Shown: positions 11,225 through 21,288 of the stretch, piece after piece
Layout: every line of letters begins with the position of its first letter
Position numbering within the stretch: position 1 is the stretch's first letter
NCBI RefSeq assembly: GCF_020497125.1
Contig: NC_059081.1
Location: 21,361,105 to 21,425,104 of the forward strand
Direction of reading: 5' to 3'
From: Mauremys mutica
Lineage: Eukaryota > Chordata > Testudines > Geoemydidae
DNA length: 64,000 nt
The notes under the pieces: generated by a model
What the model saw: only the letters and a program-made list of their open reading frames with translations
The model's database searches: none
What the model was told of the DNA's origin: nothing
Position numbers and translations under genes: made by a program

Positions 11225-11356
11225 TGCTACTTCGACTGTAAGATCTTTGAAACAGAAACTGCCTATCTGATGTGTGTTTAAACAATGCTTAGCACAATAG
11301 AGCCCTGATTCAGGAGGCCCAGCATTCTACTGTAATGCAAATACAAATAAAAACAG
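11225..11356 (+). repeat. ancient amniote retroposon tail
   Basis: The order gactgtaagatctttgaaac, tgtgtttaaacaatgcttag, cacaatagagccctgat, ctactgtaatgcaaatac matches an old SINE/LINE 3' tail found across amniotes (the tgtttgtacagcacctagcacaatgg type). It is heavily diverged. The family name is uncertain. Confidence 0.55.
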
Positions 11357-11786
11357 AAGGTCAGACTCAATGCCTTCTGCCTTAAATCACAGCCCCCCAG
11401 AAGGCATCTGCTAAAAAGACAATCCACACTGGACAAAGCTGTAAAAAACATTAGTGAACAGAAAAATCCCTGCATTCCCCAGCCAGGCCTGTGTGCTGAG
11501 AATGATAAAACAACCACAACATTGTGCTAATTCTGCCTTGAGGCGATATCTCTTCCAATTGGCTAAGCCCCCAGAACACCAGGAAATCCAGCTGCCAAAC
11601 CCAAATAAGCAGCCCCATTCGAAACAGTAAAACTTGCAGGCCATTGGAGCATGAAAGAGCACCAAGCACTGGGTGTCCATACTTGGGATGAAGAAGAAAT
11701 ACCCTTCCCTTGGGAAGCAAGGAGCCAATATGGGTAATTGGCATCTGCCAGCCAGAACTCCCTGTGCTTGTCAATAGCCATGGAGA
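11357..11786. other. anonymous non-coding
   Basis: Minus-strand open frames of 72-107 codons overlap in three frames at 11411-11781, a pattern of chance rather than a gene. No motif recognised. Confidence 0.4.
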
Positions 11787-12050
11787 CTGAGGCTATGTCT
11801 ACACAATGCAGTGTTTAGCAGCAAGGCTGTGTTGCTACAGCTGTGCCTCTAAAAGGCACATAGTGTAGCTGATGATTGTCAGCTCTCCTGCCAACAAAAA
11901 ACTTCCAGCCCCAACGAGCGGAGTTAGCTTTGTTGGCAGGAGAACGCTTGTCGTCTGCAAAACTTTAGTCTTATGTGTGTGTGTGGTTTTTTAACACCTC
12001 TGAAAGACAAATGTTTTGTCCTTCAGTTGCCAGTGTATACATAGCCTCAG
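11787..12050. mobile_element. MITE with gtctacac-type ends and internal hairpin
   Basis: The left end reads ctgaggctatgtctacac and the right end, reverse-complemented, reads ctgaggctatgtatacac, giving an 18-bp inverted repeat with one mismatch. Inside is a perfect 15-bp hairpin stem, 11884-11898 with 11929-11943. No clear target duplication is visible. There is no coding capacity. The ends are related to other elements in this window (12075, 14927, 22343, 36414 and 52170). Confidence 0.75.
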
Positions 12051-12074
12051 AGTTGTAACACTCACGCCTAACTC

Positions 12075-12304
12075 AGGGCATGTCTTCACTGGCGACGTTA
12101 AAGTGCTGCTGTGGCAGCACTTTAACATGGCTTGTGTAGTCGTGGTACACAAAAAAAACTCCAAGGGGCATAGCTACCAGCGCTGGTGCCCTGTTTACAC
12201 TGGCACATTATAGCGCTGAAACTTGCAGCACTCAGGGGGGTGTTTTTTCACACCCCTGAGCGAGAAAGTTGCAGCACTGTAAATTGCCAGTTTAGACAAG
12301 CCCT
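12075..12304. mobile_element. MITE with agggc-gtctacac-type ends and hairpins
   Basis: A 230-bp element. The left end reads agggcatgtcttcactggc and the right end, reverse-complemented, reads agggcttgtctaaactggc (16 of 19 match). It holds a perfect 13-bp hairpin with a tgtg loop (12097-12109 with 12114-12126) and a second inverted pair around ctcagggggg and cacccctgag (about 12231-12260). I know close relatives as frequent turtle MITEs. A target duplication is not detectable. Confidence 0.8.
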
Positions 12305-13784
12305 CAGACAGCTTCCAAACCTGAAAATAAGCTGCCAAGTCCCTGAGGAGAGTGAGGGGGACTTGTTCCCTTCAGCCAAGTCCCAAGGATATTTACCTTC
12401 TACCTAGCCTGGTCAAACCTTCAATTCAACTACTGAGGTAGCGATCAATCCAAGAATTCTGTATAACTAGCGTAGGTTGGAATTTTGCAACAGAATATTT
12501 TTCTTCTGGGAAATGATTAATCAAAACCAAAAAGTTTCCTGGAAAGGTGTAGGTTTCAACCATATTTCATTTAGAGAAAAAAAAAACAAAAACATGAAGC
12601 TTTTTTATAAAATGTCAAAAAATTGCATTTTGTTCTTGTCGGAAAAGAAGATTTCAATTTTTCATTTCAAAACTACTTTTTTCATAGTTTATTTTACATT
12701 ATACATTTTTTAGATTTTTTAAAAAAATTAAAATTTGGAATTAAAAGTCTCTATTGACCCATAATAAATTTTTATAAGTATAGAAATTTTGTTGCACAGG
12801 ACATTTGGGTTTTTTTTCTTTACACTTCAAAGTCACAAAATTTCCTACAAAACAGAAAATTCATTTCCAGCTCAACTCTATGTTTAGCTGCCCGATATTA
12901 TTCAAATATTTTAGAAGTAAATGGACATCTTTTTTCACTGTCCAGTTTGTATTGTTAAATAGATTTTGGATACTATTTTTAGAATATTTAATCAAAATAT
13001 GTACAGTAATTAGGACAAAGTAATTAGAGACATAAGCTCTACCATCTTTGAGAAAAAAATTAAACTGCACCTTTTTTTGTTACAAGCACACTCAGTTTAT
13101 TGAAAGAAATCCATCCTTTCACAGTGACAGTCCTAGCAGTTAAAAGATTTTCAGTTAATTATAATGTAAAGTGTATTCAGCTGGATTTATGATAGGTATT
13201 AAGAGCATCTGCCCCTACATTGTGTAAAGTTTAGCTGTCAAGCATCAAGATTTTAAAATGTATTCAGATGAAATATTGCTATGTTTTAAAAACATCAAAT
13301 CCAAGAAAGTGTCAAGACTGGTTATGGGAAAAGTTGTAAGTTTCAATGTTTTATTGTATAGATTATAAAATTTAGAAAAACAGGATGGCTGCTGTACTGT
13401 CAGAATAAACATTCAGCTTCAGTTTAGACACTATTTTTTCATAAACCCTCTCTATGATCACAAAAGTTACAGGAGAATTCAGTATGGATTAGGTATTATC
13501 TAAAACAAGACTGATGAAAGTACTTCAACAAATAAAAGTAAAATGTTTCTTTAGAGAAATCAAAGTTAGAGCTTTTTAAGATATTGACTAGAAAGAAGAA
13601 ATACAAATAGCCCTGCAGCTTCCCAAGAGGAAAAAGATGGAATGCTGCACTCAGGTTTGGGGATGTGGAAGAGGAAATAATTTTTTTAACTTTTTGTTTT
13701 GAGATACAAAGGTATGTCAGTTTAGTCTACACTGTTGTTCTGTTATCAATTTGGAATCTTCAGCCCTGATCCTGCATTGAGCTG
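12305..13784. other. very AT-rich anonymous sequence
   Basis: Dominated by A and T runs. Frames on both strands at 12477-13070 are Phe/Lys/Asn-rich translations of this composition. A cagccctgatcctgcatt word near 13762 resembles an old amniote repeat but is too short to call. Confidence 0.5.
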
Positions 13785-14650
13785 AAGAACATAAGAACGG
13801 CTCAGAACAAAGGTCCATCTAGCCCAATATCCTGTCTTCCGACAGTGGCCAATGCCAGGTGCCCCAGAAGGAATGAACAGAACAGGTAATCGTCAAGTGA
13901 TCCATCCCGTCACCCATTCCCAGCTTCTGGCAAAAAGAGGTTAGGGATACCATCCATGCCCATCCTGGCTAATAGCCAGTGATGGAGCTATCCTCCATGA
14001 ATTTATCTAGTTCTTTTTTTGAATCCTGTTATAGTGTTGGCCTTCACAACATCCTCTGGCAAAGAGTTCCACAGGTTAACTGTGTGTTCTGTGAATAAAT
14101 ACTTCCTTTTGTTTCTTTTACACCTGCTGCCTATTAATTTCATTTGATGACCCCTAGCTCTTGTGTTAGGAGAAGGAGTAAATAACACCTCCCTATTTAC
14201 TTTCTCTACACCAGTCATGATTTTATAGACCTCTATCATATTCCCCCCTTAGTCATCTCTTTTCCAAGTTAAAAAGTCCCAGTCTTATTAATCTCTCCTC
14301 ATACGGAAGCCGTTCCATACTCCTAATCATTTTTGTTGCTCTTTTCTGAACCTTTTCCAATTCCAATATATCTTTTCTGACATGGAGCGACCAGATCTGC
14401 ACGCAGTATTCAAGATATGGGCATACTATGGATTTATATAGAGGCAATATGATATTTTCTGTCTTTTTATCTAATCCTTTCTTAATGATTCCCAACACTG
14501 TTAGTTTTATTGACTGCTGATGCATTGAGTGGATGTTTTCAGAGAACTATCCACAATGACTCCAAGATCTCTTTCTTGAGTGGTAACAGCTAATTCAGAC
14601 CCCATCATTTCATATGTATAGTTGGGATTACGTTTTCCAATGTGCATTAC

Positions 14651-14879
14651 AGGCGAGTCTTATCTTACGCGAGGGTTCTGTTCCGCGATTAGCGCATAAA
14701 GCGAAAACTGTGTATAGTGAAAATTACATTGAGTTGAATGGTGGGCGGAATCGCCCGCACTACAGTTACAGTATTAAAATTGTTATTTTTCTCTCTTCGT
14801 TTTTCTGTTTTTTTGTTTTTGCCGACTGCGTAAAGCTGAAATCGCGCATGTTAAATGCGTGTAAGATGTGACAGACCGG
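14651..14879. mobile_element. DNA element inserted in the CR1, 3-bp target duplication
   Basis: A 229-bp insert between CR1 halves that read tttccaatgtgcattac and tttgtatttatcaacattg. The flanking tac at 14648-14650 and 14880-14882 suggests a 3-bp duplication. The ends form an imperfect inverted repeat around gtc-n-n-atcttac. The interior is CpG-rich (ttacgcgagggttctgttcc) with a T-rich middle. A 3-bp duplication differs from the 8 bp of the hAT-like MITEs elsewhere, so this belongs to another superfamily, which I cannot name. Confidence 0.68.
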
Positions 14880-14926
14880 TACTTTGTATTTATCAACATT
14901 GAATTTCATCTCCCATTTTGTTGCAT

Positions 14927-15223
14927 AGCCCTGGTCTACACTAAGCTCGGGGGTCGAACTAGGGTACGCGAATTCAGCTACGTGAATAACGTAGCTGAAT
15001 TCGAACTACCCTAGTTCGACTTACTTACCGTCCAGACGCCGCGGAAGCGAACTCCGTGGCTCCAGGGTCGACTCCGGCAACTCCTCCTGCTGCGGTGGAG
15101 TACCGGAGTTCGAACTAGCGCTTCCGGGGTTCGAACTATCGCGTCTAGATCAGACGCGATAGTTCGAACTCCGAGCAGTCGAACTCGCCGCGTCGACCGT
15201 CCCGGTAAGTGTAAACGTACCCT
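14927..15223. mobile_element. hairpin MITE, family C copy 1, inserted in the CR1
   Basis: About 297 bp, CpG-rich, with a ccctggtctacacta start and a right end that reverse-complements to agggtacgtttacactt. It has two strong hairpins. The left is a perfect 15-bp stem (14969-14983 with 14989-15003, loop gaata) inside an outer perfect 12-bp pair (14953-14964 with 15009-15020). The right is a perfect 18-bp stem (15129-15146 with 15152-15169, loop agatc). It is a relative of 52170-52456. No coding frame. The CR1 resumes at cagtcacccag (15224). Confidence 0.82.
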
Positions 15224-15641
15224 CAGTCACCCAGTTTTGTGAGACCCCTTTGTAACTCTTTGAAATCTGCTTTGGACTTAACTATCTTGAGTAGTTTTGT
15301 ATCATCTACAAATTTTTCTGCCTCACTGTTTACCCCTTTCTCCAGATAATTTATGAATATGTTGAATAGGACTGGTCCCAGTACAGACCCCGGGAGGAAA
15401 TCACTATTTACCTCTCTCCATTCTGAGAACGGACCATTTATTCCTACTCTTTGTTTCTTATCTTTTAATGAGTTACTGATCCATGAGAGGATCTTCCCTC
15501 TTATCCCATGACAGCTTATTTTGCTTAAGAGCCTTTGGTGAGGGATGTCAAAGGCTTTTTGAAAAATCGAAGTACACTATATCCACTGGATCCCCCTTAT
15601 CCACATGCTTGTTGACCCCCTCAAAGAATTCTAGTTGATTG

Positions 15642-16439
15642 TGAATGGACTTCCACACCCACAAAAATTTGCACTGAAGTCAATTACCCTTATTTAATTA
15701 TTTTCTTAAATTAACACAAAAAACGTGTAACTTACCTTTAAGAAGTGGCTCCTTATACTGTATAGTGAATGAATGTGTAAATTGTTCTGCAATTTTATGC
15801 TAAAACGCAGTGCCATAACCATGAATTTTCTTGCAATTTACAAAAGGATAAATAGAGCTTTTAAAAAAGGTAAATGGCTCCTTTCTCTTAGATGGAGTAT
15901 AACTGCACCATCCAAGAGAAAGACAATCACACATGCTGAACTACAGACAAAGAAGAATTTTCTTAGCCATTCTGCTATAGTACTTCTCAGTCCCTTTGGT
16001 TAGGAGTCAGAGCTGAACTTGCTTTATATTTTCCCTCAGTGATACTTTTTAAAAAATTTAGATAGATAGGTAGATAGATAGGTAGATAAAAGTGTTGAAG
16101 AACAGAAAACAAGAATGAATGGGACCTGTAAGTGGGTAGGCTCATTGTGACTCAGCATGAGTGCTGTAATTTAGGCATCTTGAGTAGGGCCACATATATG
16201 TCACTTGCAAGTTACGAGTGGAATGGTTTGAACTAAAGTGACAGTATATAAAAAGGGACAGTGCTCATGGTACTGGAGTAATAAACAACTTTTGTGGTTG
16301 TTTAAATGTTGTAGCAAAGTAGACATTTCTGATAACCATGAAAGGCATCTGAGTGTATTCCAGCATTGTCAATATTATTCTGCCTATTCACTCTTTTTAG
16401 TCAAGTTATTTATGATTAGTGGTTCACTGTGTTGGGGTG
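15642..16439. other. AT-rich anonymous sequence with a GATA microsatellite
   Basis: Non-repetitive apart from the tetranucleotide run at 16060-16088. No gene signal. Confidence 0.5.
16060..16088 (+). repeat. (GATA/GGTA)n microsatellite
   Basis: About seven tetranucleotide units of gata with two ggta variants. Confidence 0.9.
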
Positions 16440-16826
16440 TGTAGCAGAGTGTGGCAGGGCCCCTGCCTCTGCTAGGTCTACAAAGTCACTCTGAGACCCT
16501 GGAGTTAGTAACCACTGGTGCAGTTTATTCATTGGCTTATTCCCACTACTGTTTCACCATGTACAGTTGGCCCTTCACCATCTGCAGGCAGGAGGGAAGA
16601 GCTATCTCCCTGCTTCCACTCCCTGCATTTTTCCCTTTCTTTCTGCTCCCCCTTAACTTCCTTCCCTAGAGGCTTTTATACAGACCCAGGTTAATTAGGT
16701 GACAGCTGTCTCTGCTTCCCCAATTAGGGTCAGGTTATCTCCAGCCAGCTCTAATGTATTCCCCTAAATTGGAGCTGGCATGACAGAGGGCTGAATCAAC
16801 ATCCCTTTGCCCAGTACGCTGTCACA
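16440..16826 (-). mobile_element. solo LTR of an endogenous retroelement
   Basis: A 387-bp unit which on the minus strand starts tgtgacagcg and ends ctctgctaca, the TG...CA form of an LTR. Five bases flank each end as a near duplication (gggtg at 16435-16439, gggta at 16827-16831). In minus-strand order there is a TATA box (tataaaag, at 16680-16673) and a polyadenylation signal (aataaa, at 16529-16524), as expected for U3-R-U5. No gag, pol or env sequence adjoins it, so it is a solo LTR from recombination. The retroelement class (ERV or other) is not settled. Confidence 0.75.
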
Positions 16827-16831
16827 GGGTA

Positions 16832-19150
16832 TCCTTACAATAAAATGTAAACAGAAGCTGGTGTCCCAATTACATAAAGCTCTTAGTATTGCTGACACTG
16901 GAAGCTGAATGATTTGTAAAATTTGCTCAGTGAAGACAAGATTATGTTGCTTCCCATTCAGGCAACTAAAATGTAAATATTTTAAAAATAAATAGAAAGT
17001 TTCTATAAACATTTTTCTTTTAACGTTTAAGAAAACCTGAATCCAAGTGCTGTAACTTTTTATGAGTTCGACTAATATCACATTTCCAGAATTAATACTT
17101 AGGGTAATACTGTATTATATGGCAGTGTTGAAATATATACAATCAAGAGTGATAATATTGAAGGTTATGTGAGAATTGCTCAGATCTATGATGGAACACA
17201 ACATCTATAAAATATGTTCTTTTCCTCATGCAAAATAGTTCAATACCTAATTATTAGAATCTTGCATAGGCAAATCGCCACCACCAGTTAGGTTTCTGAA
17301 ATCTCTGTGGACAACTGTAGCAGTCTGTGTTATGATGGTACATCTGTCATGACTGGCAGTTGTTCCTGAAGAGAATTAGAATGAATATCTCTTTGCTATT
17401 TACTAGAGCTGGGAAAACTTAGGGAAACTCACCTAGCTGGTAAATTTGCTTATTTTTTTAAAAACAAATATTCTCCAAATTTTCCTGTTTACAAACCTTG
17501 GGCAAGCTTAATTATAAATCAACTGAGAATATTAAATGAAGGCAGCATAGTAAACATGTAGTTTCATAATTAAGCTGTAGAATTTTTTCCTACTGTGTTT
17601 CACTCCCCATTTCACCGGACATGGAAAAATGTATGCAGTACATTCTGGAGATGGAACAACAGTGGGACACTTCGAGCTCTGAATATATGGCATGCAAATG
17701 ATTGATTTTATGCTCATACGATGGCCAGATTTTCATTTTTTAAATTATTTTGCACCTTTCAACGTTAGATCAGTTCAAAAGGAGAACAACTAAGGAAGGA
17801 GCACTTGAGTTTTGTAATAATTTCATTCACTTCTGGTGCTTGCAAACTAGCAGATTATGAGATACTAAGAATTAGGAATATTTCTCCCTGTCTCCTCTCC
17901 CCCAGTGTCTTGTTTCCAGCAGCAGCTAGTGATGGATGTTTCAGAAGAAAGAGTAAAAGTTTACATGGGGTGTAAGGAAAGTGGAGGGACCAGGGAATTT
18001 CCGCATGATCCTAGCAGGTGATTTAATAGTATATATTGGCATTCTACATTGCAACTCAATGTAGCTCTGCCAACATTTACTCTAAGCTTTCATGGGTTTA
18101 CTTTATACATAAGCAAAAAACCAAAAACATTCTTTTTCACATCTATTCTGTCAAGGTTTAAAAGTATCTTAGATCAGAGTTGATCAGCATTTGAGTGGAG
18201 CTAGCCAAGAAAATAATAAAAAAAAAACTCCAAAATGAAATGAGAATTAACAGATTCCTGATTGCTATGATCACACTTCTGTGCACAAGACAAACCTAAG
18301 GAGGATCAACAAGATGATTCTTTGGGGCTTTCCAAAATTTAGCAGCATGCACTCCAACTCAAGTGAGCTTGGTATTATGGAATCCACTGACCATGTAGGA
18401 ATTAACACTGCGCCAAACTATCCATTTCTGTTTTGTGAGTATTCTTGTGTGAAAATAGAGCTTTTTGCCTATGAAAATTGTTTTTTAGTCTGTGGGGGGA
18501 AAATGGAGACCAGAATGAGAAAGAGGATGTATACTTGTTAACCTGTAAAAAAGGGTTATTTGTCTATGGGTTTGTGAGTAGTGAAAATTTCTGATAAATC
18601 CATAGCACACAAAAAATTGCTAAAAGTAGCTGGGATGAGCTTTGTAATTTTATCTTCTTTCACAATTATGTTTTTTGCGTTACCGAACTTTGTTGCAATT
18701 TTAAAAGAAATCAGAGATTTCTCTCTCCTGGTCTCTGACCTGCTTTTCTCACTTATATAAAATTACAAGTAAACTATGGAGGAAAGTGTTTAACTTTTAC
18801 CTTTGCTTTTTGCTCACAAAAGCCTTTTGCTCTCCCTGAGTGATGCTACAGATCATTAAAAAAAAAAAAAACCTCACAAGAAAAGCATATTCTTGGTCTC
18901 TGGAACACTTTACTACAACAAACGCTTTAAGAGTGATGTTTTCAATCTCTCCCTCTTCTCTATTTTCCTTTAGATGCTTTTATGGGGAAAAAAAAGTGAG
19001 TGTGCTGCGGGGGCCCCCTCTCCCATCTCTCTATCTCAGTCTTTTGGGCTTTATTTTTTAAGAAAACAAACACTTCTTTTTCTGACAGTCAGTGGCCTTA
19101 CCCTGGGCATACTTTATGAACACATTTTTTTAAAATAGATGCTAAGCATG
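16832..19150. other. AT-rich anonymous sequence
   Basis: No repeat ends, hairpins or coding frames stand out over 2.3 kb. Short A runs occur near 18219 and 18858. Confidence 0.5.
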
Positions 19151-19248
19151 AGATCATGGTGTAGTAATCTCACACTCAACATTACTCTTGCATAGAGCAC
19201 GATTTGTTGGATTTGTATGCAGTGTTGTAGTCATGTTGGTCACAGGAT
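19151..19248 (+). repeat. diverged 100-bp duplication, copy 1
   Basis: Aligns at roughly three quarters identity with 21427-21525. Shared words are agatca, tctcac, tcttgcata, tgttggattt and gttggtca-aggata. The block covers both the flank of the SINE at 19216 and the head of that SINE. Confidence 0.7.
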
Positions 19249-19390
19249 ACGAGAGAGTGGAGCTGAGTGAGGTAATATCTTTTATTGTCCCATCTTCTCT
19301 TGGTGAGAAACATCAGCTTTCAGGCTCTCTCTCTCTCCAACAGAAGTTGGTTCAATAAAAGAGATGACCTTACCCTCATTGTCTCTCTAA
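19216..19390 (+). mobile_element. second foldback SINE
   Basis: Starts with a tgttgtagtcatgttggtca head, a known turtle and crocodilian repeat head, followed by gaggtaatatcttttattg. A second arm lies inverted downstream and reads, reverse-complemented, aaggtcatctcttttattg. The two arms (about 19252-19308 and 19333-19390) thus form an imperfect inverted repeat around a CT run. Flanking 13-mers tttgttggatttg (19203-19215) and ttttttggatttg (19391-19403) match at 12 of 13 and look like a target duplication. No coding frame. Confidence 0.72.
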
Positions 19391-19403
19391 TTTTTTGGAT
19401 TTG

Positions 19404-19695
19404 CTACTTAGAACCTTATGTTCAATTTGGAAGGATAGGGAGGACTCTGTTTTCATCAGAAGTGTTATGCACGCAGGTTTTGGATAAAGAGCAAAATCAA
19501 CTGGTCTATTAACAGGTAGCTAGAGATACTTAAGCTATTTACTATTAGGATATCATGGGAGAGGCTGGTGGGGGGAATTAGGGGGCTTTTTACTTCAGCC
19601 GGTGATTTGCTTGTGGCTTGCACCATGATTGACTGATTGATAACAGTAGTCACTACTTCCAAATATGGTGTATGGGGAACAGCCGCAGAACTGCA
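19404..19695. other. anonymous non-coding
   Basis: Nothing recognised between the foldback SINE and the next MITE. Confidence 0.45.
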
Positions 19696-19703
19696 CCTGT
19701 AAG

Positions 19704-19839
19704 CATAGGTGCTGGAACTAGGGGTGCTTGGATGTGGCTGCACCCCTCCTGTCTTGAAGTGGTTTCCATCATATACAGGGTTTACAGTGGCTCAGTGGCT
19801 CTCAGCACCCCCACTATACACATTGTTCCAGCCCCCCTG
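19704..19839 (+). mobile_element. hAT-like MITE, 136 bp
   Basis: The left end reads cataggtgctggaacta and the right end, reverse-complemented, reads caggggggctggaacaa. The 8-bp flanks cctgtaag (19696-19703) and cctgcaag (19840-19847) match at 7 of 8. The interior holds gtggtttccatcatatacag and ctctcagcacccccac, words I know from a frequent turtle MITE. Non-autonomous. Confidence 0.82.
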
Positions 19840-19847
19840 CCTGCAAG

Positions 19848-20224
19848 AAAAAAATGCAATTTGAATCTATTGATAATATATTGGAATTTGAATTAGTGAA
19901 CACCTGTGCATGTAGCTTTGGGCAATTAGAGTTAAAATAGGGACTAGTACCCCATGACAATCTTTTTCAGAGACAATGGACTCAGAAACAGAAATGAGGA
20001 AAACTGAAAAGTATCTGATCTGCACTGACTGAAAAAATTCAACATAGAATGTTAAAAAGCCACTCATTTTATTTGCGGACAGATGCGTAAGAAATATGGC
20101 TCCCTCCTACTAAGGTGGATGGAGGAGACAGACAATAAGGGTTTACATACATATGGTAAATGGCTTACTTATAGGTCCACAGAGAGATGGATTGACACAT
20201 GTTTTTCACTCCAGGTGATCTCAA
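19848..20224. other. anonymous non-coding
   Basis: No repeat or coding feature recognised. Confidence 0.45.
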
Positions 20225-20410
20225 GAATCATAGAATATCAGGGTTTGAAGGGACCTCAGGAGGTCATCTAGACCAACCCCCTGCTTATAGCAGGACCAAT
20301 CCCCAGACAGATTTTTACCCCAGTTCCCTAAATGGCCCCCCTCAAGGATTGAACTCTCAACCCTGGGTTTAGCAGGCCAATGCTCAAACCACTGAGCTAT
20401 CTTCCCTCCC
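20225..20410 (-). mobile_element. tRNA-derived SINE with CR1-like tail (Cry I type)
   Basis: On the minus strand it starts gggagggaagatagctcagtg. It has an RNA polymerase III A box (tagctcagtgg, 20399-20389) and a B box (agttcaatcc inside ggttgagagttcaatcc, 20362-20346). A body follows, then a tail with ggtcctgctataagcaggg, gatgacctcctgaggtccc and tctatgattct. That tail matches the CR1 3' ends at 4890-5010 and 6154-6283. The structure equals the Cry I SINE family described from cryptodiran turtles (tRNA-Lys-related head, LINE-derived tail). It is diverged and presumably silent. Confidence 0.9.
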
Positions 20411-20911
20411 TTGGAAGACCACCACAATGTCTGACTACATCAGGCTCTGGGACCTTCTTGGTGCACACATAGATTCTGTTAGAGTATGTGCCACTTTGGA
20501 AATGCAACAGTATTCTCTGAAGGCAAGATTTTTAAAAACAGGGGCCTAAAGATAGATGCAAAATAGGGACTTAAGAGCCTAGATAAGTTGCCTGATTTTC
20601 TTAAGTGATGAGCACTCAATAGCTTCCATAAAACTGAACAGACTTTGGCTCCTAACTTTAGATACCCATATTTATTTTAAAATTTTGCCTTGAGTTTCCA
20701 AAATCCTTTTTCCCCGCTCTAAAAATTAGTCCAAGCAGGAATTTTGTATGAAGTGTGCATATTGAACCATTAACATGCTACAAATCCACTGCCAACACTT
20801 TGACTGGTTTAACATGAGGACTCCAGAACATTTATTAAGTATTCAAATGCTTCTTTCATATTGTTGTAACATTTGAAAAGTAAGTACAAACCTCATGTTA
20901 TCTTTCCTGCA
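20411..20911. other. AT-rich anonymous sequence
   Basis: No feature recognised. Confidence 0.45.
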
Positions 20912-21288
20912 ACACCTGCCCAGACATGCTAAACCTGCAACACTCCCCCTCCCCCCCAAATTGGGCTTGGTTTTGGCTTCATTGGCCTTTGTGTGGCTTG
21001 TTGGCTAGTTTTTGGCTTGTAGCTTGTTGCTTTTTTTTTTTTTGATCAGATCCCGGGAAGCAGGGGCGAAGGGCAAGCAGAGGTGGGGGGGGGAAGAGAT
21101 TCAGGGGTGCACAGCAGGCCCACCATAGTCCCAGACTGCACACTGGGGGGAAGTTTAGCCACATAGAGTGTTGGGGTTCTTAAGGATTGGCTTGTTTTGG
21201 CCTTGTTTTGAAATGGGATTAGCTTGATTTTTGGCTTATTGTGAAAGTCGGGGTGCTTATTTACCATGTGAAAGTTGGCAACCTGCCC
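20912..21288 (-). mobile_element. unclassified repeat with ggctt-rich interior
   Basis: Both flanking parts hold reiterated words: ttggcttgt and ttggctt at 20960-21030, and ttggcttgttttggcc with ttttggcttattg at 21185-21240. A GC-richer core lies between them, and a gggcaggttgccaac end is visible on the minus strand near 21288. I recall a turtle repeat with this content. Boundaries and class are uncertain, and no target duplication was found. Confidence 0.5.

Larger units (their letters stand above)
13785..15641 (-). mobile_element. CR1-type LINE on the minus strand, with two nested insertions
   Basis: Read on the minus strand from about 15641: residues near KAFD, then GPFSEWREVNSD, GSVLGPVLFNIFINYLEKGVNSEAEKFVDDTKL (catalytic box at 15312-15292), TTQERDLGVIVD, LYKSIVCPYLEYCVQIWS, ERLIRLGLFNLEKR and [10 protein letters not shown]. 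The 3' untranslated part (13785-13990) holds a gggctagatggacctttg block and the ttcttatgttct terminus of a different CR1 subfamily from the one at 3145-5010. Two DNA elements interrupt it, 14651-14879 and about 14927-15223. The copy has stops, frame shifts and a missing 5' part, and is dead. Confidence 0.9.

Noticed and set aside
20346..20410. tRNA gene-like A and B boxes
   Set aside because: They belong to the head of the SINE at 20225-20410; the sequence continues into a CR1-like tail and lacks tRNA acceptor-stem pairing and a terminator at the right distance.
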